Origin: Gammaproteobacteria bacterium | GTDB taxonomy: Bacteria; Pseudomonadota; Gammaproteobacteria; Chromatiales; Chromatiaceae | Length of the DNA: 10,912 nt | NCBI GenBank assembly: GCA_006227775.1 | Contig: SBFV01000196.1 | Span: forward strand, 1-10,912 | Direction: 5' to 3' | The notes under the pieces: model-generated | What the model saw: the letters and a program-made list of their open reading frames with translations, nothing else | Told to the model about the DNA's origin: nothing | Database searches by the model: none | Shown: positions 1 through 5,843 of the stretch, piece after piece | How positions within the stretch are numbered: position 1 is the stretch's first letter | How the letters are laid out: each line of letters starts with the position of its first letter | Made by a program: the position numbers and the translations under genes

Positions 1-249
1 TAGTCGCTTTGTCGCTGGGGAGCAGGCCCCCTCGCACAGACGCCCCCCTTTCCCCTGTCGACACCTCTCGCCTAGAGCGCCGGCTCGACGGCCCTTCACC
101 GGGTATGTCAGTCGCCTCGGTCGCCCTAGGATCTCGAACCCATCGCCCGGGCCGGCACAGTATCTGTTTCTCCCCCCTCTGGCGCCGGAGAGCCAGGAGT
201 GGCTGCTCCAGGTTGACCGGCCAGGGCACCCTACTGACACTGAGCACAA
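1..249. other. Gene-free left edge
   Basis: No reading frame here on either strand gives a protein I recognise or has a convincing ribosome binding site. An open plus-strand frame runs from 9 to 533, but it overlaps the well-supported antitoxin gene in another frame and its composition is Arg/Pro/Ser-rich, as expected of an out-of-frame reading of GC-rich DNA. The tail of a gene lying beyond the left edge cannot be excluded. Confidence 0.5.
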
Positions 250-278
250 TTGACCCTGGGCAACCCACGTCATACGAT
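250..278 (+). promoter_or_regulatory. Predicted sigma-70 promoter of the toxin-antitoxin operon
   Basis: A -35 box TTGACC (250-255) and a -10 box TACGAT (273-278) are separated by exactly 17 bp. The -35 matches the consensus at 5 of 6 positions and the -10 at 4 of 6. Transcription would start near 285, about 20 bases before the antitoxin start codon. The -10 box lies within the first direct repeat of the putative operator, so a bound antitoxin would block RNA polymerase. Predicted by eye. Confidence 0.55.
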
Positions 279-287
279 TCGTCATAC
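268..287 (+). promoter_or_regulatory. Putative antitoxin operator: tandem CGTCATAC repeats
   Basis: The 8-bp sequence CGTCATAC occurs at 268-275 and again at 280-287, a 12-bp repeat period (about one helical turn), and overlaps the -10 box. Ribbon-helix-helix antitoxins of the CopG/Arc type bind tandem or inverted short repeats spaced by about one turn and repress their own operon. The repeats are seen directly; the operator role is inferred from position and family behaviour. Confidence 0.5.
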
Positions 288-307
288 AAACGAACGGGAG
301 AGACGAG

Positions 308-571
308 ATGCGAGTCAACGCCAGGCTCGACGAGGCGCACGCCAGAAAACTCGATGAACTTTGTCAGCGCACCGGTGGCAGTCGTACCGAGGTGCTGCGG
401 GCCGCCATCGACCGTTACTACGCGCAAGAGGCGGCCGAGCCCCGCCGTGCGGCCGACATCCTGCGCCAAAACGCCTTCATTGGCTGCGGCGACACCGAAG
501 CGGAACTCGCGCGTGACTATAAACAACGCCTGACCGAGTCCCTGACCAACAAGACCGATGATCATCGCTGA
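308..571 (+). CDS. Ribbon-helix-helix (CopG/MetJ-Arc type) antitoxin
   Basis: An 87-residue protein that reads as a ribbon-helix-helix DNA-binding antitoxin. Residues 2-7 (RVNARL) form the DNA-contacting beta strand, 9-22 helix 1, the GGSRTE turn at 23-28 is typical of the fold, and helix 2 runs to about 39 (EVLRAAIDRYYA). The charged tail (about 40-87) would wrap and inhibit the toxin. GGGAG at 296-300 sits 7 nt before the ATG. The stop codon lies inside the next gene: a 14-nt overlap with the PIN toxin, indicating translational coupling. It should neutralise the PIN nuclease and, as a dimer, autorepress through the tandem repeats at 268-287. The fold call is from motif reading; the specific antitoxin subfamily is not resolved. 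Confidence 0.82.
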   Translation: MRVNARLDEAHARKLDELCQRTGGSRTEVLRAAIDRYYAQEAAEPRRAADILRQNAFIGCGDTEAELARDYKQRLTESLTNKTDDHR

Positions 572-998
572 CACCGGGTTCTGGCTCGCCCTGGCAAACC
601 GGCGTGATCTCTGGCACCAGGCGGCAACCGCCTGGCTTGCCCAGTCCCAGGAAGATCTGATCACCACCTGGCCGGTCGCGACCGAAACCTGCCATCTGCT
701 GCTGGCCCGCGTTGGGGCACATGCCCAACGCGCATTTATCCACAGCCTGCGCGACGGTGCCGCGGAACTTTTCCCCATCGAGTCCAGCCACCTCCCACGC
801 ATCGCGGAATTGATGGGCCAATATGCCGATCTGCCGATGGACTTGGCTGATGCTTCGTTGATCGTGCTGGCCGAAGCTCTGGGGCATGGCCGCATCCTGT
901 CCACGGATGAGCGAGACTTTCGCGCCTATCGGTTGAAGCGTCATGCCCCGTTCGACAATCAACTGCCTGGCGCCGGTGGTCAAGATCATGCACGATAA
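558..998 (+). CDS. PIN-domain ribonuclease toxin (VapC-like)
   Basis: A 146-residue single-domain protein of the size usual for VapC-type toxins. The acidic residues of the PIN active site are all visible: Asp5 in MIIADTGFW, Glu43 in PVATETCHLL, Asp98 (or Asp95) in DLPMDLADASLI, and Asp117 in ILSTDERDF. These coordinate Mg2+/Mn2+ for RNA cleavage, in known VapCs usually at tRNA or rRNA sites; the target here is unknown. The ATG overlaps the antitoxin gene by 14 nt, so the toxin is made only when the antitoxin message is translated. The catalytic set is intact, which suggests a live module rather than a decayed one. No clear terminator follows the TAA; the short palindromic repeat starts 38 bp later. 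Confidence 0.88.
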   Translation: MIIADTGFWLALANRRDLWHQAATAWLAQSQEDLITTWPVATETCHLLLARVGAHAQRAFIHSLRDGAAELFPIESSHLPRIAELMGQYADLPMDLADASLIVLAEALGHGRILSTDERDFRAYRLKRHAPFDNQLPGAGGQDHAR

Positions 999-1036
999 GA
1001 TCGGTTTTTGTTCCAGCGCGGGCAGTGGGCTGGATT

Positions 1037-1104
1037 TATAGACATCGCATTTCGGTTTTCGGCATGGATCGGGTGATACCGAAAATTGATGTGCGATGAC
1101 TATA
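1037..1104. repeat. Short form (68 bp) of a palindromic MITE-like repeat, copy A
   Basis: The left end TATAGACATCGCA and the reverse complement of the right end, TATAGTCATCGCA, match at 12 of 13 bases. A second inner block (GTTTTCGG against ATTTTCGG) extends the inverted repeat. Both ends are nearly identical to those of the 171-bp copy at 1723-1893, in the same orientation, but about 100 bp of the centre is missing. It encodes no protein. It lies between the toxin gene and the stop codon of the minus-strand lipoprotein gene, where it could act as a transcript-ending or stabilising stem. I see no convincing target-site duplication. Confidence 0.75.
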
Positions 1105-1114
1105 TTACAGACTC

Positions 1115-1621
1115 TCAGTTCCCTTTCCCCGTCTCGATCCACTCGCGCGCCATCCCGGTCGCGTCCTCGACCCCTTGCCGAGCGCGATCCAGGAGGGCCT
1201 TTCCCTGCTGGATCATGGCGTTCTTGATCGACTCGGCGAGCACCGGCCGGGGGAGTGGTTCCCCGTCGATGGTCATGGTCTCGGGCGAGGTCGAGTAGGC
1301 GGAGAGTGGGTCACTCAGGGTCAGGGCGGTGTCGTCGACCGCATCGTACCCATAGTGACAGGTCGCCTGACGGGGACGGCCCGGCCCGGCCGGGCCCTGC
1401 TCCTCGAAGCCCAGGACGACCGAGAGGCCGGAACGACCCCGTGGATGGGTCTCGGCGCTCGTCCAGCGCAGGGAGGCCGGGGCCTCGACCCGGGTCTTCA
1501 CCAACTCTTTGCAGAAGCTGACCCGCACGTCCTCGCGCGGGCCCGAGCAACCCCCAAGCCAGAGGGATGCCAGCGTGAGAGCGACAAGGGTACCGACCGA
1601 ATGGCGGTGGGATTGGATCAT
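1115..1621 (-). CDS. Small predicted lipoprotein of unknown function
   Basis: A 168-residue protein if it starts at the ATG at 1621, preferred because it opens a lipoprotein signal peptide (MIQSHRHSVG, a hydrophobic stretch, then lipobox LGGC with Cys25) and has GGAG 7 nt upstream. The frame stays open to 1711 but the extra 30 residues are Arg/Pro-rich. Ser at +2 after Cys25 favours the outer membrane. The mature part has two more cysteines, Cys37 (SFCKELV) and Cys88 (ATCHYGY), which could form a disulfide, and a segment EAPASLRW reminiscent of small exported proteins with a 'fvk.rL.aPss' pattern. The C-terminus is a predicted amphipathic helix. It sits alone between two copies of the palindromic repeat. 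I do not recognise the family; the lipoprotein assignment is sound, the function unknown. Confidence 0.68.
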   Translation of the reverse strand: MIQSHRHSVGTLVALTLASLWLGGCSGPREDVRVSFCKELVKTRVEAPASLRWTSAETHPRGRSGLSVVLGFEEQGPAGPGRPRQATCHYGYDAVDDTALTLSDPLSAYSTSPETMTIDGEPLPRPVLAESIKNAMIQQGKALLDRARQGVEDATGMAREWIETGKGN

Positions 1622-1722
1622 GACGGGACTCCGAAACTCGCCGCCTTGCCGAGCCGTGGGAGCAGGTCGGCGGCTGGTGATGGGCCTTGCTGGTGGAGTT
1701 CGACGCCTCATTGGGCTGATGA

Positions 1723-1893
1723 TATAGACATCGCATTTCGGTTTCCGGCATGGATGGGGAGGATCGGGGGGCGTCTGGCGGGGGTGTCGACCGCAAGGAG
1801 GCGGTCGTCAAGCCTACAGGGACGTATTCACGGCGTCCCCCGCCAGACGCCCCCCGATCCGGAGATACCGAAAATTGATGGGCGATGACTATA
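1723..1893. repeat. Long form (171 bp) of the palindromic MITE-like repeat, copy B
   Basis: The ends are TATAGACATCGC at left and, read in reverse complement, TATAGTCATCGC at right, followed by imperfectly matching blocks (ATTTCGGTTTCCGG against AATTTTCGGTATCTCCGG). Inside is a perfect 24-bp inverted repeat, 1761-1784 with 1837-1860, key sequence GGCGTCTGGCGGGGG, enclosing 52 nt. That loop has its own stem, CGACCGC (1788-1794) with GCGGTCG (1801-1807), then CCTACAGGGACGTATTCACG. No protein is encoded. The structure fits a non-autonomous palindromic element of the MITE or REPIN kind. It lies between the lysR and lipoprotein genes, both read leftwards. Confidence 0.8.
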
Positions 1894-2095
1894 AAGAAAA
1901 GGTGTGCATAGTACAGGGGCGATCGACCCAGATCTCGGCATCCTCTCAGCATCCCCTCATCAACGCGGCGAACCGCGACCCGTTCGAGGCCCCGCGACTG
2001 CTGGCGGATACCACCTTCCATCTGGGTCTGCCCCATCCCGGCCCGTTTCATGCCGGGACCTCCAGGGAGTGCGATCTCCCGGCGGTGGAATGCGG
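1894..2095. other. Gene-free spacer downstream of the LysR gene
   Basis: About 200 bp between the long repeat and the LysR stop codon. I recognise no gene. An inverted repeat GCCGGGA (2052-2058) with TCCCGGC (2077-2083), with an alternative inner stem GGGAG (2065-2069) with CTCCC (2076-2080), lies just past the LysR stop in its transcript. It could end that transcript, but no U-tract follows it, so an intrinsic terminator is only weakly supported. Confidence 0.3.
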
Positions 2096-3022
2096 TCATC
2101 GGCTTGGTTCTGGCCCTCCCTTTCGCTCTCGTTCGGCATTGACCGTCAGCCGCTGGGCCAGAAAATCGATCAGGGCCCGCACGCGATGGGGCAGATAGCG
2201 ATTGCTCGGCAGCAAGGCATAGATGCCCAGCTCGGGCGGGGTGAAGTCGTCGAGCAGGGTCACCATGCCCCGCCCCCGCAGATAGTCCGCGGCGACGAAG
2301 TCCGGGACCAGGGTGATCCCCAGGTCGCGCACCGCGGCCTCGGCCAGGGCCTCGCCGTTGTTGGCCTGGAGCTTAAAGGGCAGGTAGTAGGTTTCCACCT
2401 CGCCGTCGACCCGGAAGGACCAGGGCTGCGCCTGGCCGCGATAGACGTAGCCGATCAGGGCATGGCCAGCGAGCTCGGCCGGATGCCGGGGCTCGCCGTG
2501 CCGGGCCAGATAGGCCGGGGTGGCGATGACCTGTAGCCGGGAGGAGCCCAGCCTGCGGGCGATGTCACCGGGCTCCAGACGCGGGGCGACCCGTACCAGG
2601 AGGTCCTTGCCCTCCTCCACCAGATTCTGGGGGCTGTCGGTGAAGTCCGTCGCCAGGGTGATGCGCGGGTAGGTCTGGGTAAACTCCAGGAGCAGGGGGA
2701 CCAGCTTCTTCAGCCCGAAACTCAGCGGCACGCCGATGCGCAGATGCCCCTGGGGGGTCAGATTGTCCGCCATCACGTCCGCCTCCGCCGTCTCGACCAG
2801 ATCGAGGATCTCGCGGCATTTGTGCAGATAGGCCGCCCCACCCGCGGTCAGGTTGAGGCGGCGCGTGGTGCGTACTATCAGCTTGATGCCCAGGTGCTCT
2901 TCCAGGGCGGCGATCTGGCGCGTGACCACCGACCGCGCCACCCCCATCCGCCCGGCGGCGGCGGCGAAGCTCCCCAGTTCCGCCACCTTGACGAAGGTGG
3001 CCATGGCGTTAAAGCGGTTCAT
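2096..3022 (-). CDS. LysR-family transcriptional regulator (CrgA/DmlR-like)
   Basis: A 308-residue protein, the normal length for the family. Residues 1-60 form the winged helix-turn-helix (MNRFNAMATFVKVAELGSF start; ARSVVTRQIAALEEHLGIKL recognition region; then RTTRRLNLTAGG), and about 90-295 the periplasmic-binding-protein-like effector domain starting near LRIGVPLSFG. Sequence style resembles the CrgA/DmlR branch. The ATG at 3022 is the family-typical start; no strong Shine-Dalgarno sequence precedes it. It is divergent from the pirin gene with 206 bp between start codons, a common arrangement in which such a regulator controls its neighbour and itself. The likely binding site is the overlapping inverted repeats at 3132-3158. 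The effector is not predictable from sequence. Confidence 0.93.
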   Translation of the reverse strand: MNRFNAMATFVKVAELGSFAAAAGRMGVARSVVTRQIAALEEHLGIKLIVRTTRRLNLTAGGAAYLHKCREILDLVETAEADVMADNLTPQGHLRIGVPLSFGLKKLVPLLLEFTQTYPRITLATDFTDSPQNLVEEGKDLLVRVAPRLEPGDIARRLGSSRLQVIATPAYLARHGEPRHPAELAGHALIGYVYRGQAQPWSFRVDGEVETYYLPFKLQANNGEALAEAAVRDLGITLVPDFVAADYLRGRGMVTLLDDFTPPELGIYALLPSNRYLPHRVRALIDFLAQRLTVNAERERKGGPEPSR

Positions 3023-3131
3023 GATGGCTTGGCTCGTGCGCGATGGCTCGGCTCCTGGTGGGGCTGATGGTGTCGGGTCCGAACCCGCGGCTGGCGCGCC
3101 ACCTTGGGTCGGGTTCGCTGGCGGCGAATTG

Positions 3132-3158
3132 TTGCATTATTTGCAATACATCATTGCA
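3132..3158. promoter_or_regulatory. Putative LysR operator: overlapping TTGCA/TGCAA palindromes
   Basis: Two palindromes share a half-site: TTGCA-N5-TGCAA (3132-3146) and TGCAAT-N5-ATTGCA (3142-3158). Both fit the T-N11-A dyad format bound by LysR-type regulators, and half-sites recur about one helical turn apart. The tract is AT-rich within GC-rich surroundings and lies between the divergent lysR and pirin starts, about 70 bp before the pirin ATG. The repeats are seen directly; binding by the adjacent regulator is inferred. Confidence 0.6.
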
Positions 3159-3228
3159 TCCCGCCACCTATTTCGCATCAGCCGCAGCCGGTAAAGTTGC
3201 CTCCAACTTCTTACGGAGGACATCACCC

Positions 3229-3948
3229 ATGCTCGAACTCAGACCCGCCGCTGACCGCGGCCTGGCCAACCTCGGTTGGCTGCATTCGCGCCACAGCTTT
3301 TCCTTTGGCAGCTACTACGATCCGGAACAGGTTGGCTTTTCCGACCTGCTGGTGATCAACGACGATCGCGTCCAACCCGGGCGTGGTTTCGATACCCATG
3401 GCCACCGCGACATGGAGATCTTCACCTATGTCCTGGCGGGGGCCCTGGAGCACAAGGACTCCATGGGCACCGGCTCCGTCATCCGCCCCGGCGAGGTGCA
3501 GATGATGAGCGCTGGCACCGGTATCCGTCACAGCGAATTCAACGCCTCCCGCGAGGAACTGGTGCACTTCCTGCAAATCTGGATCATCCCCCACCGCCAG
3601 GGGGTCACCCCCCGCTATCAGCAACGGCGGTTCGATGACGCGGAGAAACACGGCAAGCTGCGGCTGATCATCTCCCCGGACGGGGCCGAGGGTTCCCTCT
3701 CGGTCTACCAGGACGCCCGCGTCTATGCCGGCCTCTTCGACGGCCCGGAACGGCAGGTCCTGACCCTGCCGGAGAACCGCTTTGCCTACGTCCATGTGGC
3801 TCGCGGCTCGCTGGAGGTCAACGGCCAGCGCCTGAGCGCAGGCGACGGCGCCCGCCTGCGCCGGGTCCGGGAACTCGCCTTCGGCGCGGGCGAGAATGCC
3901 GAGGTGCTGGTCTTCGACCTGCGCCCGGTGGAGGTGCCCAGCTATTGA
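3229..3948 (+). CDS. Pirin-family bicupin protein
   Basis: A 239-residue bicupin, close to E. coli YhhW in length. The N-terminal cupin carries the full metal-ligand set of pirins: His57 and His59 (DTHGHRDMEIFTYVLAG), His101 and Glu103 (GTGIRHSEFNAS), which bind Fe(II) or another divalent metal. The second cupin (about 130-239) lacks such a set, as is usual. Family members have quercetin 2,3-dioxygenase activity in vitro, and some pirins act as redox-sensitive regulators; the substrate in this organism is unknown. The ATG at 3229 is chosen over in-frame upstream starts because ACGGAGGA (3213-3220) lies 8 nt before it and the family begins MLELRPA. It is divergent from the LysR gene that probably controls it, and convergent with tilS, with 95 bp between stops. 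Confidence 0.93.
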   Translation: MLELRPAADRGLANLGWLHSRHSFSFGSYYDPEQVGFSDLLVINDDRVQPGRGFDTHGHRDMEIFTYVLAGALEHKDSMGTGSVIRPGEVQMMSAGTGIRHSEFNASREELVHFLQIWIIPHRQGVTPRYQQRRFDDAEKHGKLRLIISPDGAEGSLSVYQDARVYAGLFDGPERQVLTLPENRFAYVHVARGSLEVNGQRLSAGDGARLRRVRELAFGAGENAEVLVFDLRPVEVPSY

Positions 3949-4043
3949 GACCCCAGCGCCCCCAATCCGTGGCGGGTCGGCAATTCCAGACTGGCCCCGA
4001 GCCACCCGATCCGTGGGCGCCGGCAAGTGATCCGCGATGCCTC

Positions 4044-5816
4044 TCAACCAAAGCCCGGATGATCCCGGATACCACCCTGCCAGAGCAGGAGCCAATCCTC
4101 ACCCGGGGCGGCGGTGTCCGCTGTGCATCGCCAGCGATCCCCCACGGCGATGAGTCGGTCACCCGCAAACAGGCGCGGGACATAAGGCCGTAACCAGGGC
4201 GGGATGCCGGCCTCCTGGAAGAGGTGCTTGAGGCGGCGGTGATGGCCCTGGCCGAGGGGCCGACAACTCAGGCCCTCGCCGGTGAAACGCACCTCCAGAC
4301 CGCCTGGCCAGCGGGTCTCGGGGTCCTGCCCAACCCCCCCTTCTTGCCCGATCAGCCGCAGTCGTCCCAGCCCCGCGGGCAGGAGCAGGTCGCCCCGACG
4401 CCACTTTAGGGTCAAGGCGGTGGCGATCGGCTCCAGCGAGGCGAGGCGGTCATCGTCCCCTTCCGGCATAGTGACCGGCGCGGGGGTTGCCGGCACGGCC
4501 GGCAGCGGCATGGTAGGTACAGCCGGCAGCGGTGTAGCTGGCATGTATGCGTTCAGCCCCCCTCTCCCCAACCCTCCCCCACCAGGGGGGAGGGAGGAAG
4601 AGAAGCTGCAGCGTGTGCCGCCGAAGCACTCCTGGGGCGCTAGGGGTCTGAACGAATAGACTGGCACAGCCGGCAGCGGCGCCATGACGTAGAGATCGTC
4701 GCGATAGCGACGGGCTTCGGCCCCGGGCCAGGCCACCAGGGGCTGGCGGTCGGGGCGGGCGGTCAGCAGTTCGTCGCGGATGCGCCCCAGATGGCGGCTG
4801 TCCGGGGGCGGGAGGCCGAGGCCGGCGATCCAATGCCGCAGCACCGCGGCCAGGAGGGCAGGTTCGAGAGCGGCGAGCCGGCGCAGGGACAGGGTACCGG
4901 GCCGGCTGCCGCCGAGGTGGGCGAGTTCCGCCGCCGCCAGGCCCTCGATCAGTCCCTGGGCCTCGGCGCAATGGGCGGCGGTACGCGCCAGGCTGGTGGC
5001 GCAGGCGGGCCAGCGTTCGGCCAGGACGGGCAGGACCCGGGCGCGCAGGAAGTTGCGATCGAAGGCTGGGTCGGCGTTGGAGGGGTCTTCCAGCCAGCGC
5101 AGTTTCCTGGCCTGTGCCCAGGCCAGGAGTTGGGCCCGGGAACATTCGAGCAGGGGCCGCAACAACCGCGCCCCCCCCAGGGGGGCGACCATGGGCATGG
5201 CCGCCAGGCCCTTGATGCCACTGCCCCGTAGCAGGGCCAGGAGCAGGGTCTCGGCCTGATCGTCCCGGTGCTGGGCGGTCAGCACCAGGTCGCCGGGTCC
5301 GGCCAGTTCCCGCAGGAGGGCGTAGCGTCCCTCCCGGGCCAGGGCCTCCAGGCTCTCCCCGGGCCGGCGGTGTAACGCCAGGCGGCGCAAGGTGAGGGGA
5401 ACCCCCAGCGCGGCGCAGACCTGGCGGCAATGTTCCGCCCAGGCGGGGGAATCCGGATGCAGGCCATGATCGACGTGGATGGCCGCCAGGGGCAAAGATC
5501 GCCGCAAGGGAGAGCGTGCAGGCGAGGCGGTTGGTTGGGAGAGGTTACCGGCTGCGGGCGCGGCGGTTGGCTGGGAGGGGTTACCGGCTGCGGGCGAGTC
5601 GGCGAGGTCGCAGGAATGGTAGGCGGCGTAGGCGGCCGAGGCCCCTGGCTCAAACTGCGGGATTGCCTTAGGTTCGGTTTCGGGCTCATGCCAGGCGGCG
5701 AGGAGATGCAACAGGACGGTGGAATCCAGCCCCCCGCTGAAGGCGACCCAGACCCGCGGGGCCGGGAGCCAGGGGGACAGCGTCCGCTGGAGACCCGCCA
5801 GGGTCAGGGGCTTCAT
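4044..5816 (-). CDS. tilS: tRNA(Ile)-lysidine synthetase with two low-complexity insertions
   Basis: TilS attaches lysine to C34 of the CAU-anticodon tRNA(Ile) in the cytoplasm, using ATP, so the tRNA reads AUA and is charged with isoleucine; it is normally essential. The PP-loop SGGLDST (27-33) and HVDHGLH (114-120) mark the N-type ATP pyrophosphatase domain, and the last 85 residues (RPLGQGHHRRLKHLFQEAGIPPWLRPYVP) match the C-terminal tRNA-binding domain. At 590 residues it is much longer than E. coli TilS (about 430). The excess is mainly two insertions: about residues 43-107, containing a 12-residue tandem repeat, and about 379-450, with PLPAVP repeats around an SLPPGGGGLGRGG segment. All core motifs are present and the frame is intact, so it is probably functional. 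It starts 27 nt after accA ends and is probably cotranscribed with it; no strong ribosome binding site is visible. Confidence 0.93.
   Translation of the reverse strand: MKPLTLAGLQRTLSPWLPAPRVWVAFSGGLDSTVLLHLLAAWHEPETEPKAIPQFEPGASAAYAAYHSCDLADSPAAGNPSQPTAAPAAGNLSQPTASPARSPLRRSLPLAAIHVDHGLHPDSPAWAEHCRQVCAALGVPLTLRRLALHRRPGESLEALAREGRYALLRELAGPGDLVLTAQHRDDQAETLLLALLRGSGIKGLAAMPMVAPLGGARLLRPLLECSRAQLLAWAQARKLRWLEDPSNADPAFDRNFLRARVLPVLAERWPACATSLARTAAHCAEAQGLIEGLAAAELAHLGGSRPGTLSLRRLAALEPALLAAVLRHWIAGLGLPPPDSRHLGRIRDELLTARPDRQPLVAWPGAEARRYRDDLYVMAPLPAVPVYSFRPLAPQECFGGTRCSFSSSLPPGGGGLGRGGLNAYMPATPLPAVPTMPLPAVPATPAPVTMPEGDDDRLASLEPIATALTLKWRRGDLLLPAGLGRLRLIGQEGGVGQDPETRWPGGLEVRFTGEGLSCRPLGQGHHRRLKHLFQEAGIPPWLRPYVPRLFAGDRLIAVGDRWRCTADTAAPGEDWLLLWQGGIRDHPGFG
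4572..4594. repeat. GC-rich inverted repeat inside the second tilS insertion
   Basis: CCCTCCCCC (4572-4580) and GGGGGAGGG (4586-4594) form a perfect 9-bp stem with a 5-nt loop. On the tilS strand the surrounding sequence translates as SLPPGGGGLGRGGLN. A pyrimidine-rich motif of this kind, CCCTCTCCCCAACCCTCCCCC, is one I recall as a dispersed intergenic repeat in several GC-rich bacteria, so this looks like a repeat copy captured in frame within the gene. The stem is visible; the dispersed-repeat identity is from memory. Confidence 0.55.
5526..5596. repeat. 36-bp tandem duplication inside tilS
   Basis: The 35-bp blocks 5526-5560 and 5562-5596 differ at only two positions and repeat with a 36-bp period, which keeps the frame. 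On the tilS strand they give AGNPSQPTAAPA followed by AGNLSQPTASPA. The high DNA identity suggests a recent slippage duplication within an already inserted Pro/Ala-rich loop. Confidence 0.85.
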
Positions 5817-5822
5817 GGCAAA

Positions 5823-5841
5823 GCCGGCAGCGCGCGCCGGC
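5823..5841. promoter_or_regulatory. Stem-loop in the accA-tilS spacer
   Basis: GCCGGC (5823-5828) and GCCGGC (5836-5841) form a 6-bp self-complementary stem around a 7-nt loop, filling most of the 27-nt gap between the accA stop and the tilS ATG. It has no U-tract and is unlikely to be a terminator; it might reduce tilS translation or mark an mRNA-processing point. It could also be chance in such GC-rich DNA. Confidence 0.3.
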
Positions 5842-5843
5842 CG

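Noticed and set aside
121..150. On the minus strand, a GGGTTCGAGATCC stretch resembling a tRNA T-arm.
   Set aside because: The flanking bases do not form the 5-bp T-stem, and no acceptor, D-arm or anticodon stem can be assembled around it.
477..1142. Long open frame on the minus strand across the toxin gene and repeat copy A.
   Set aside because: It is antisense to a PIN gene with intact catalytic residues, and its N-terminal part merely translates the palindromic repeat (IVIAHQFSVSPD), which recurs in the frame crossing copy B.
1037..1893. Composite transposon carrying the lipoprotein gene.
   Set aside because: No transposase or fragment of one is visible in or near the two repeat copies, and no target-site duplication brackets the unit.
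1311..2099. Minus-strand open frame of about 260 codons spanning copy B and much of the lipoprotein gene.
   Set aside because: It overlaps the lipoprotein in another frame, runs through a non-coding repeat, lacks a ribosome binding site and has no recognisable domain.
4450..5430. Very long open frame of about 326 codons in a second minus-strand frame inside tilS.
   Set aside because: It is Pro/Gly/Arg-rich, as expected for the shifted frame of a GC-rich gene, and the tilS frame carries the conserved motifs.
5526..5596. Possible CRISPR-like repeat array.
   Set aside because: There are only two adjacent units with no unique spacer between them, and they lie inside a coding sequence; this is a tandem duplication.
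4044..5816. Possibility that tilS is a pseudogene broken by repeat insertions.
   Set aside because: Both insertions keep the frame and the PP-loop, HVDHGLH and C-terminal tRNA-binding motifs are intact.
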